Shown here piece after piece: positions 1 to 7,479 of a stretch of DNA of 64,000 nt (positions are counted from its first letter, which is position 1; every line of letters begins with the position of its first letter). The translations under genes and the position numbers were made by a program. The notes beneath the pieces are model-generated. The model made no database searches. It saw nothing but the letters and a program-made list of their open reading frames with translations, and was not told the DNA's origin. The stretch covers positions 1,952,501 to 2,016,500 of the forward strand of contig UGTZ01000001.1 in NCBI GenBank assembly GCA_900455085.1, read 5' to 3'. The stretch is from Providencia rettgeri (GTDB lineage Bacteria; Pseudomonadota; Gammaproteobacteria; Enterobacterales; Enterobacteriaceae).

Positions 1-974
1 TGGGTAGTGTTATTGGTGGTTTGTTTATTGGCATGACTTTTCATGCGGGCATTGGTGTACTTGAATCTTATACAGAGCGAGTTAGCCGATTACGTAATTT
101 TGAATATGGAAAAGCGAGGATGTGGGGCTCATTGGGTTGGGCGACTGCAACGTTTTTTGCTGGGCGTAATATTAACCTGAACCCTGATTACAATTTTATC
201 ATGGCAACCGTTTCAGGCTTATTATTTTTAGTTATTTTATTGAATTTAAAAACGGCAAACGCAGATGCCTATAATAGCCTTGAACATGGTAAACCTTCAG
301 CCATCACTGTGAAAGATGCTTTGCAATTGTTTGTACAGCCCCATTTTTGGGCTTTGATATTGTTTGTATTAGGTACCTGTATATACAGTGTGTATGACCA
401 GCAATTTATGGTGTATTTTGCCCATCAGTTTCAAAGTGAGCAATTAGGTAATGAGATGTACGGTTATCTAAATTCATTGCAGGTTTTCTTGGAGGCAGGA
501 GGAATGTTTTTAGCGCCATTTATCGTCAACCGAATTGGTGCTAAAAATGGATTGCTGTTTGCGAGTTCTGTCATGGCTCTACGCATTATTGGTTCAGGCC
601 TAGTTGATGGCGCGATTATGATATCGATAATGAAATTACTGCATGCCGTTGAGCTCCCGATTCTGTTAGTCGCGATTTTTAAGTATAACAGCCTTCATTT
701 CGATAAACGTTTGTCATCGACACTTTATTTGGTTGGCTTTAGTTGCATGAGCTCTGTCGTTGCAAGTATTTTATCGCCATTAGCGGGTTGGGGGTATGAT
801 AAAATTGGTTTTGCTGATACCTATCTGGTCATGGGGATATTTGTTATTATTACGACGATATTATCTGCATTTTGTCTCAGAGGTGATGGGGCAGGTCATC
901 AAGAAATCAGAGAAAAAGATCAAACAAATAAATGTAATCAAGATCACTCCGAAAATTTGGTCGTTAAAGTATAA
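1..974 (+). CDS. LacY-family sugar:H+ symporter (MFS), 5' end cut by window edge
   Basis: The reading frame is open from base 3 of the window, so the N-terminal helices are missing. The remaining 320 or so residues align along their whole length with E. coli LacY (oligosaccharide:H+ symporter family, inner membrane). Conserved landmarks are the helix IV-V stretch with the sugar-binding Glu126 (VLESY) and Arg144 (KARMWG), VYDQQF around Asp240, ALRIIGS with Arg302, and LHAVELPI with His322 and Glu325; Lys319 is kept too. The Asp237 and Lys358 positions are both Ser (see findings). These residues support proton-coupled sugar transport, but they do not tell lactose, melibiose, raffinose or sucrose apart. 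A partner hydrolase would have to lie upstream of the window. The C-terminal tail after the last helix is hydrophilic and not conserved. Confidence 0.88.
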   Translation, partial: GSVIGGLFIGMTFHAGIGVLESYTERVSRLRNFEYGKARMWGSLGWATATFFAGRNINLNPDYNFIMATVSGLLFLVILLNLKTANADAYNSLEHGKPSAITVKDALQLFVQPHFWALILFVLGTCIYSVYDQQFMVYFAHQFQSEQLGNEMYGYLNSLQVFLEAGGMFLAPFIVNRIGAKNGLLFASSVMALRIIGSGLVDGAIMISIMKLLHAVELPILLVAIFKYNSLHFDKRLSSTLYLVGFSCMSSVVASILSPLAGWGYDKIGFADTYLVMGIFVIITTILSAFCLRGDGAGHQEIREKDQTNKCNQDHSENLVVKV

Positions 975-1098
975 AGTGAAATCAATTTTCAGCGGAATAA
1001 TTTGATAAATATGCGAAACGGGCTTGTAACTCAATAGGATTAGATTGTATTGTGTTAATAGATAATGCGTTTTGAATATTGACTAGAGGGTTTTAAAC

Positions 1099-1432
1099 AT
1101 GGACAACGCTAACAAGCCGTCTTTCCAAAATGTTCTGGAATTTGTGCGTATGTTTCGTCGCAAAAATAAAATTCGTCCGTGAAATCACCGACAATGAGAA
1201 AAAAATTCGTGATAACCAGAAGCGTGTTTTGCTGCTGGATAACTTGAGTGAATATATAAAACCAGGTATGTCGATTGAAGATATTCAGGCAATTATTGCG
1301 AATATGCGTAGTGATTATGATGATCGTGTTGATGATTATATTATCAAGAACGCTGAACTCTCCAAAGAACGTCGTGAAATATCGAAAAAGCTCAAAGAGA
1401 TGGGTGAATTACCGCGTATTGATGTGAAATAA
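1099..1432 (+). CDS. tmaR: TmaR/YeeX pole-localizer protein, frame interrupted by one extra base
   Basis: The ATG at 1099 opens MDNANKPSFQNVLEFVRMF, matching the start of E. coli TmaR (YeeX). That frame stops at TGA 1180-1182. The rest of the protein (VREITDNEKKIRDNQKR onward, through RVDDYIIKNAELSKER) continues in the +1 frame to the stop at 1430-1432. Removing one base between about 1161 and 1176, near AAAAATAAAATTC, restores a 110-residue protein (E. coli 109). TmaR is a coiled-coil cell-pole protein that controls localisation and activity of the sugar-PTS enzyme EI. The gene is followed directly by a strong terminator, so it is monocistronic. Because both halves are otherwise fully conserved, sequencing error or a very recent mutation fits better than an old pseudogene. 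Confidence 0.8.
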
Positions 1433-1441
1433 TTACCACGT

Positions 1442-1470
1442 AAAGCCGAGGTCATCTCGGCTTTATTGTT
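1442..1470 (+). terminator. Rho-independent terminator of tmaR
   Basis: A perfect 9-bp stem, AAAGCCGAG at 1442-1450 with CTCGGCTTT at 1456-1464 and a 5-nt loop, is followed by a T-rich stretch. It starts 10 bases after the tmaR stop. Confidence 0.8.
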
Positions 1471-1511
1471 TTTGACTTGAGTTGATAGATAGCATTGACC
1501 GCACGTAGTGA

Positions 1512-2201
1512 TTATAAATTTAACCTATTAACTTGTTTGATTAATGCGGTTGCTAACCTTTCCATTTCATTTTCTGCAATAAATCCCATCGTCACTGCTG
1601 CTGCGACAAGCTGGCCTTCACCATTAAATACAGGACAAGCAATAGATTGCGCTCCGGGAATTCCTTCAGTTGGTTGGTAACGGATGGCATAGCCTTGTTG
1701 GATAACTTTATTAATTTCGTCCTGCGAATAGGAATTCGAACCAAATTGGTTATCAAATGCAGAATAAATCAGCCCAGCTGCACTTTTTACGACAGGCAAT
1801 GGCGTGTTAGGTAAAAAGTCAATTTCAATATTTTTGAAGCTACGATTATATTTCACTAAAGACAGTGCCTTTCCTAGACGCGTGGCTATGCCTGTTGAAA
1901 CGTTTTGTTCATCGCGAAATTGAATCAAATTATTGTTAATGGCGTCGATGTATGAGTCTTCAGGTTTAACAAAATTAGCTAAGAAGGTTAAATTGCGGCC
2001 TAAACCATAACGGCTAGTTTGAGTATCTTGGTACAGCATTTGTGTACGGCACAGTGAAACCAAATATTTATGTAGACGGCTTTTTGATATCTCACAACCT
2101 TTTGAAATATCCGCTGCACGAGCAATGCCCCCATTTTGAGCAATATAATTTAAAATGCTTACGGCTATATCAACAGAATTAACACCTTGCAGAGTAGACA
2201 T
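1512..2201 (-). CDS. IclR-family transcriptional regulator
   Basis: The 229-residue protein has an N-terminal winged helix-turn-helix (about residues 8-65, including GIARAADISKGCEISKSRLH) and a C-terminal IclR effector-binding domain. The latter includes the ending typical of the family, GIPGAQSIACPVFNGEG followed by LVAAAVTMGF. IclR proteins are dimeric repressors or activators that bind small carboxylates or aromatic acids through the C-terminal domain. The gene diverges from the molybdoenzyme operon starting at 2410, with 208 bp between the two starts. That makes it the likely local regulator of the operon. The effector cannot be read from sequence. Confidence 0.85.
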   Translation of the reverse strand: MSTLQGVNSVDIAVSILNYIAQNGGIARAADISKGCEISKSRLHKYLVSLCRTQMLYQDTQTSRYGLGRNLTFLANFVKPEDSYIDAINNNLIQFRDEQNVSTGIATRLGKALSLVKYNRSFKNIEIDFLPNTPLPVVKSAAGLIYSAFDNQFGSNSYSQDEINKVIQQGYAIRYQPTEGIPGAQSIACPVFNGEGQLVAAAVTMGFIAENEMERLATALIKQVNRLNL

Positions 2202-2409
2202 ACATAAACCTCCAGTTTAACAAGTCCTGAAATTTTACCATGAGTTGCCTTGCGCTGCTAACGAACCAATAACGCAGAAGAATAATCCGAAAGCGGTAGC
2301 ACCTTATTACCTATAAATAGATAGAATTATTGATGCTACTCAAGTTCATCTTTAGTGAGTGGCGTATATATATAGTGTACTTATAAAGGCAATGTCGAGG
2401 TTTACTATA

Positions 2410-4740
2410 ATGAAAACGATAAATTCACTACGTTTGAAACGCCGAACTCTACTCAAAGGGCTTGGCGTTGTAGGGTTGGCGAGTATCGCCCCCAGTTCTT
2501 ATGCACAAGGAAACAGCAATCAACCCTTACCGAAGGTGCGACTCAAACTGTCGGACTACAAAACATTTCGGTCAACTTGTGCAATGGAGTGTTTGCATTG
2601 CAACCTAACCGCATATACCTACCAAGGTAAGCTGATGAAAATTCAGGCGACGGAAGGGTTTAATGTCAAATGTTGCTTGCGAGGTATGAGCCGAACTAAA
2701 TGGGTCTATCATGACCAACGCATCAAAACACCGTTACTACGAGTAGGCGAAAAAGGTAAAGCTGAATTCAAACCGATAAGTTGGGATGAGGCGCTGGATC
2801 TTATTGAAAAAAATATTAGAGAGACCATTGATAAATATGGTAATGAAGGGTTGTTTATTTCCACTCATGCCGGAAATATGGACTCGATTAAAAATGATAT
2901 GGGGAAGGCTTTCTTTGATTATTTAGGCGGTTCAACGAAACAAGCGGGTTCACTTTGTTGCTCTGCTGTAACAGCTGCGATGATCCCGATGCTCGGCCTG
3001 AGGTATGCAGACACCCGCGATACGATAGCGGATAGCCGTTATATCCTGTGTTGGGGCAATAACCCAGCTGTTACGATGCAAGCCTATTTTAAAAATTATA
3101 ACCAAGCGAGAAGAAATGGCGCTCGATTAGTGGTGATTGATCCGCGTTTTAGTGAAACAGCTGCAAAAGCGGACGAGTGGATACCTATTATTCCAGGGAC
3201 AGATACCGCGCTTGCTTTAGGTATGATTAAAATTATTATTGAAGAAAACCGGATAGATGAAAATTTCTTGAGGGCTCATACTGGCGCGGTTTATTTGGTC
3301 GATGCGAATCAAAAACAAGTCAGGCAAAACAAAGATGATAAGGACAGCTATTTAGTTTTCGACACATTAAGCAGACAATTAGTTCGTCATGATTCATCGG
3401 GCATTAAACCGGCACTTTTTCAACATGAACTTCCAGAGGATTTGAATTACACCACTGTTTTTGAACAAATTTACCAGCAAGCAAAAGGTTGGGATATTGC
3501 CCGGGTCAGTGAAGAAACGGATGTTCCAACGGAAACTATTGTACGTCTTGCTCGGGATTACTCATCAATAACTCCTTCAATGATTGTGCAAAACATGTCA
3601 GGAGCACAACGAACCGAACATGGCGCTTATGTCGCAGGAAGCCAGTTCTATCTCGCCTTATTGACTGGAAATATAGGTAAACGAGGGGCGGGTGTTTGTG
3701 ATGCTGGCGGAGCTCGGCAAATGGCGAATTTTAGTCCAATAGTGCCACCGGCGCCGAATGTGAAAAACATTCCTCCCATTCCTGTAGCGAAAGTTGGCGA
3801 TTTTATCGTCAATGAAAAGCCACATCCGATTAATTTCTGGTGGATTATGACGATGGGGGTTATGACCCAATTGCCGAATACCAACAAGGTTCGCGAAGCA
3901 CTAAAGAAAGTTCCATTTGTTGTGGTAGCCGATAACCTCATGAGCTCAACAGCCTTATATGCTGATTTAGTTTTACCGGTGACCACTATTTTTGAAGATA
4001 CCAGTTTGATGGCGGGCGTTCGTAGCCAATATGTCCAATTAATGGAAAAGGCGGTTGAGCCAGCAGGTGAAGCAAAACCCGACTATTGGATTTTCGCCCG
4101 ATTAGCAGAACGTTTCGGGTTTGGCGACGTATTTAATAAGCCAATAGAGCACTATATTGATGCCTGTTTAGTCGGCTCTGGTATCACTCGCCAAATGTTA
4201 GAAAAAGGGCCAGTACGCCCAGTCGAAGGGGATTGGATACCGTTCAAAGATGGTGTGTTTAGGACATCAACCAAAAAAGCACACTTATTTGTTGAAGATT
4301 GGCAAAAGAAAAATTTTTCACCTGTCGTCGCTTACTACCAAGTGACCGAGTCTGTTAAAGGTTCACCTGAATTAGCCAAAAAGTATCCTTTGATGGCGGT
4401 TCAGCGCAAGTTAGCGCGTAGTGTGCATTCAAGTCATGGAATGAATGAATGGATCCTTGAAGTACAACGAAACCAGCCGAATGTCTTGATTCACCCAGAA
4501 GATGCTAAATCACGAGGCATTAAAGATGGAGAATGGGCGATCACCTTTAATGACCGAGGAGAACACCGAGCAATTGCTGTCGTGACAACGCATATTAAAA
4601 AAGGCGTAATTTCACTGGATAACGGCTGGTGGGAACAACAGGGGGGGAGCAGCAGTCATGTCACGAATGACCAAGTTGAACATTTGGGAACGGGGCACTG
4701 CTGTAATAGTACGTTAGTTGATGTAAGAAGGGAGGCTTAA
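2410..4740 (+). CDS. DMSO-reductase-family molybdopterin oxidoreductase, catalytic subunit (Tat-exported)
   Basis: The chosen ATG (2410) is preceded by CGAGG at a 9-nt spacing and places a twin-arginine signal (KRRTLLKGLG, Arg11-Arg12) and an AQG-type cleavage region at the N terminus. An in-frame ATG at 2359 would only add 17 unrelated residues. The mature protein has a [4Fe-4S] motif (CAMECLHC, with a fourth Cys in KCCLRG), then the bis-MGD domains. At the position where DmsA has its Mo-coordinating Ser there is a Cys pair, GSLCCSA (codons at 2956-2961), which points to Cys ligation as in thiosulfate, polysulfide or nitrate-type enzymes. It is the first gene of a three-gene operon with DmsB-like and DmsC-like partners. 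The substrate is unknown: DMSO, thiosulfate, tetrathionate and others are all possible. Confidence 0.85.
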   Translation: MKTINSLRLKRRTLLKGLGVVGLASIAPSSYAQGNSNQPLPKVRLKLSDYKTFRSTCAMECLHCNLTAYTYQGKLMKIQATEGFNVKCCLRGMSRTKWVYHDQRIKTPLLRVGEKGKAEFKPISWDEALDLIEKNIRETIDKYGNEGLFISTHAGNMDSIKNDMGKAFFDYLGGSTKQAGSLCCSAVTAAMIPMLGLRYADTRDTIADSRYILCWGNNPAVTMQAYFKNYNQARRNGARLVVIDPRFSETAAKADEWIPIIPGTDTALALGMIKIIIEENRIDENFLRAHTGAVYLVDANQKQVRQNKDDKDSYLVFDTLSRQLVRHDSSGIKPALFQHELPEDLNYTTVFEQIYQQAKGWDIARVSEETDVPTETIVRLARDYSSITPSMIVQNMSGAQRTEHGAYVAGSQFYLALLTGNIGKRGAGVCDAGGARQMANFSPIVPPAPNVKNIPPIPVAKVGDFIVNEKPHPINFWWIMTMGVMTQLPNTNKVREALKKVPFVVVADNLMSSTALYADLVLPVTTIFEDTSLMAGVRSQYVQLMEKAVEPAGEAKPDYWIFARLAERFGFGDVFNKPIEHYIDACLVGSGITRQMLEKGPVRPVEGDWIPFKDGVFRTSTKKAHLFVEDWQKKNFSPVVAYYQVTESVKGSPELAKKYPLMAVQRKLARSVHSSHGMNEWILEVQRNQPNVLIHPEDAKSRGIKDGEWAITFNDRGEHRAIAVVTTHIKKGVISLDNGWWEQQGGSSSHVTNDQVEHLGTGHCCNSTLVDVRREA

Positions 4741-4742
4741 TC

Positions 4743-5291
4743 ATGGTCAAGCAATATGGTTTTTTAATAAATACAAAAGATTGCTATGGTTGCCGCACTT
4801 GTTCAATGGCTTGTAAATCTGAGAATGTGACCCCGCCGGGCGTCTTGTGGCGTCGAGTTCGTGAATTCAATGATGATTCACCGAATACTCAAGCATTTAT
4901 TACGATGTCTTGTAACCATTGTGATGACCCACAGTGTTTAAAAGTTTGCCCAGCAGACACCTATACCAAACGGGCGGACGGTATTGTCGTTCAAGATCAT
5001 GAGAAATGTATTGGTTGCCAGATGTGTATTATGGCTTGTCCATATCATGCTCCTGTCTTTGACCCAGCAGAAGGGAAAACCAGCAAGTGTAATATGTGTG
5101 CGGAACGGTTAGATGAAGGCCTACTGCCAAGGTGTGTGGAGTCTTGCCCTACGGGTGCCATTGAGTTTGGTGATATCACTGAACTACGTAAAAAGCACAC
5201 GACGAACTGGGCGGTACTGGAACATCGTTACAATATGCCAGACCACACGATCAGCAATCCAAACATTGTCATTATTGGGATGGAGGATTAA
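4743..5291 (+). CDS. DmsB-like four-cluster ferredoxin subunit
   Basis: The 182-residue protein begins 2 bases after the catalytic subunit. It has the four Cys clusters of the DmsB/PsrB/NrfC family: CYGCRTCSMAC, CNHCDDPQCLKVCP, CIGCQMCIMACPYHAP and CNMCAERL with the final CVESCP. Each holds a [4Fe-4S] cluster. It should pass electrons from the membrane anchor to the molybdenum subunit on the periplasmic side, carried across with its partner by the Tat system because it has no signal of its own. At 182 residues it is slightly shorter than E. coli DmsB (205). Confidence 0.9.
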   Translation: MVKQYGFLINTKDCYGCRTCSMACKSENVTPPGVLWRRVREFNDDSPNTQAFITMSCNHCDDPQCLKVCPADTYTKRADGIVVQDHEKCIGCQMCIMACPYHAPVFDPAEGKTSKCNMCAERLDEGLLPRCVESCPTGAIEFGDITELRKKHTTNWAVLEHRYNMPDHTISNPNIVIIGMED

Positions 5292-5293
5292 TC

Positions 5294-6109
5294 ATGGATA
5301 TTAAACATATGGAACTCCCTCTGGTATTTTTTACAGTGATGAGCCAATGGGGGATTGGTGCGGTTCTCGCATTAACCATTTACCAAATGAAAGCCTGTCA
5401 AGGCTCCTTATTATCAGGCTCTGTATTACGTCGCGCAGTGCTATTGATATGGCTGATTGAAGTTATTGGTTCATCGATGTCAATGGGGCATTTAGGTGTG
5501 CCTCTCGAAGCATACCGTTCCGTTCTGGGGCTAAGTCATTCATGGCTAAGTCGCGAGGCAGTGACATTTGTATTATTAAATGGTGTTATCACTTTGTGGG
5601 CTCTATCTTGCTGGTTACAACCCACAGTAAACACGCGCAATACGATATTAGGCTGGATCAGCGGGATTGGTGGATTAGCCGCTATACTTGTCACAGCACA
5701 AGTCTATTATCAAATGGTTGCTCATCCATTATGGCATACACCGGCAACCCAAATCGCGTTTATAGGCAGTGCAATTGTCCTTGGTTTTAGTCTAGTAGCC
5801 TTATTTGTTATTGAGCAAGGCAAGTCATTACCCTCGACCATTAAAGTTGGCGTGCTGATAGGCGTTGCATTGGTATTAATTGCACAGATTATTCGCTTAC
5901 AATTACCTGCAAGCCAAGGCGGGAGCTACTTGCTATGGTGGCAAGTAGTGATGAGTATGATATTGCCTTGCATTATGGCGGTAAAAGTATACAAGGAACG
6001 ACCATCCGCCGTCTTACTTGTATTGATAATGTTGGCGATGTTTAGCGGAGAGTTGGCCGGTCGTGCATTGTTTTATGGGGCGGTTATGATCCAAGCTCCT
6101 TGGTTCTAA
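5294..6109 (+). CDS. DmsC-like quinol-oxidising membrane anchor
   Basis: The 271-residue hydrophobic protein shows about eight predicted transmembrane segments and the DmsC-type opening (ELPLVFFTVMSQWGIGAVLA). DmsC-family anchors hold the two catalytic subunits on the outer face of the inner membrane and oxidise menaquinol or ubiquinol. The gene begins 2 bases after the iron-sulfur subunit stop, so the three genes are one transcript, and it is the last gene before the repeat array. No haem-ligand pattern is obvious, as expected for DmsC. Confidence 0.85.
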   Translation: MDIKHMELPLVFFTVMSQWGIGAVLALTIYQMKACQGSLLSGSVLRRAVLLIWLIEVIGSSMSMGHLGVPLEAYRSVLGLSHSWLSREAVTFVLLNGVITLWALSCWLQPTVNTRNTILGWISGIGGLAAILVTAQVYYQMVAHPLWHTPATQIAFIGSAIVLGFSLVALFVIEQGKSLPSTIKVGVLIGVALVLIAQIIRLQLPASQGGSYLLWWQVVMSMILPCIMAVKVYKERPSAVLLVLIMLAMFSGELAGRALFYGAVMIQAPWF

Positions 6110-6125
6110 AAATCCTCGTCATATT

Positions 6126-6905
6126 TCGGCCTGTCGCGTTGTTGGCGTCGCACACTCGCCCTAGTCACATACTCGTGTATGCTCCTAGGGTCTTGTTTTA
6201 GCTTGCCGTCTAGCGACAGGTCGAACTATTTAGAGGATTAATATCATTTATTTTATTCAGGGCTATAAGCAGTGCTGGCGTCGCACACTCGCCCTAGTCA
6301 CATACTCGTGTATGCTCCTAGAGTCTTGTTTAGCTTGCCGTCTAGCGACAGGTCGAACTATTTAGAGGATTAATATCATTTATTTTATTCAGGGCTATAA
6401 GCAGTGCTGGCGTCGCACACTCGCCCTAGTCACATACTCGTGTATGCTCCTAGAGTCTTGTTTAGCTTGCCGTCTAGCGACAGGTCGAACTATTTAGCGG
6501 ATTAATATCCATTGTATTTTATTTAGGGCTATAAGCAGTGTTGGCGTCGCACACTCGCCCTAGTCACATACTCGTGTATGCTCCTAGAGTCTTGTTTAGC
6601 TTGCCGTCTAGCGACAGGTCGAACTATTTAGAGGATTAATATCATTTATTTTATTCAGGGCTATAAGCAGTGCTGGCGTCGCACACTCGCCCTAGTCACA
6701 TACTCGTGTATGCTCCTAGAGTCTTGTTTAGCTTGCCGTCTAGCGACAGGTCGAACTATTTAGCGGATTAATATCCATTGTATTTTATTTAGGGCTATAA
6801 GCAGTGTTGGCGTCGCACACTCGCCCTAGTCACATACTCGTGTATGCTCCTAGGGTCTTGTTTAGCTCGCCGCCTAGCGACAGGGCGAAATATTTAGAGG
6901 ATTAT
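6126..6905. repeat. Tandem array of six about 133-bp palindromic units
   Basis: Six near-identical copies start with GGCGTCGCACACTCGCCC at 6144, 6277, 6409, 6543, 6675 and 6809 (periods 133, 132, 134, 132, 134). Each unit carries a nested inverted repeat: CCTAG and CATAC on the left arm, GTATG and CTAG on the right, around TCGT. A wider pair, CCTGTCGC (6130) and GCGACAGG (6213), brackets the first unit. Two linker types alternate, so 6277-6542 is repeated at 6543-6808 as a 266-bp block. The array fills the convergent gap between the molybdoenzyme operon and the ABM gene. No gene is seen in it; the 60-codon frame across the last unit is a by-product. Confidence 0.95.
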
Positions 6906-6991
6906 GTAGGTTTTGTCGATATCAGAATTCGGCCTGTAGTGTTGTGTATGGGTTCTAGTTATATGCTTGGGGGCACGTTTAGCTAATGTGC

Positions 6992-7282
6992 TTATTCAAA
7001 AGCACCATTCATCAGTTTGATAATAGGATCCGAACGCTTATAGCTGTTGATTAGAGGAACTAGGCGTTTGAAATGTTCGCTGGCACAGTGAATATCGAGC
7101 GCTTCTTGATTCGGCCACTCCTCGATAAAAATAAAGTGCCCAGGATCTTTTTGGTCAACGTAAAGGTCATAACTGATACACAATGGTTCTTGTTTAGTTG
7201 CAGCGACCAATTCACGGTATAGCGGCATAACAATCTCAATCGCTTCGCTTTGAATAAAATCTTCCGCAATGACTTTTAACAT
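6992..7282 (-). CDS. ABM-domain (YgiN-like) putative monooxygenase
   Basis: The 96-residue protein has the ferredoxin-like antibiotic-biosynthesis-monooxygenase fold pattern: LKVIAEDFIQSEAIEIVMP at the start, the core CISYDLYVDQKDPGHFIFIE, then EEWPNQEALDIHCASEHFK. This is the YgiN/LsrG type. Members are cofactor-free oxygenases or isomerases acting on quinols or small metabolites, and the substrate here is not determined. It is monocistronic and faces the repeat array. It could also be an LsrG-like epimerase, but no lsr genes are nearby. Confidence 0.75.
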   Translation of the reverse strand: MLKVIAEDFIQSEAIEIVMPLYRELVAATKQEPLCISYDLYVDQKDPGHFIFIEEWPNQEALDIHCASEHFKRLVPLINSYKRSDPIIKLMNGAFE

Positions 7283-7427
7283 ATATTTCCCTTTTCTTTA
7301 TAAAATAACTGTGTATAAACACAGCAATACAAACACAAATTCATTGAGAGCTCAATGTAAAAAACTGGCGAGATGATGAGTTTTTTTAATTAAAAAATTT
7401 ATTATTCATGAATTGTATTGTAATAAA

Positions 7428-7460
7428 AAAGCCTTGATAGTTTCCTATCAAGGCTTTTAT
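7428..7460 (-). terminator. Rho-independent terminator of rne
   Basis: The stem AAAGCCTTGATAG (7428-7440) pairs with CTATCAAGGCTTT (7445-7457) around a 4-nt loop. On the minus strand it ends in a T run, 20 bases beyond the rne stop codon. Confidence 0.85.
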
Positions 7461-7479
7461 GTTTACAGCTAGCGAGTTG

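Noticed and set aside
2359..2409. Upstream in-frame start of the molybdoenzyme.
   Set aside because: The ATG at 2410 has the better ribosome-binding site and puts the Tat signal at the N terminus.
3648..3986. A 112-codon minus-strand frame.
   Set aside because: It is the antisense shadow of the conserved molybdoenzyme gene.
6126..6905. Possible CRISPR array.
   Set aside because: Units are about 133 bp with near-identical linkers rather than short repeats with unique spacers, and no cas genes are nearby.
6804..6986. A 60-codon frame over the last unit of the tandem array.
   Set aside because: It runs from repeat sequence into the unique flank, has no ribosome-binding site and no recognisable protein content.
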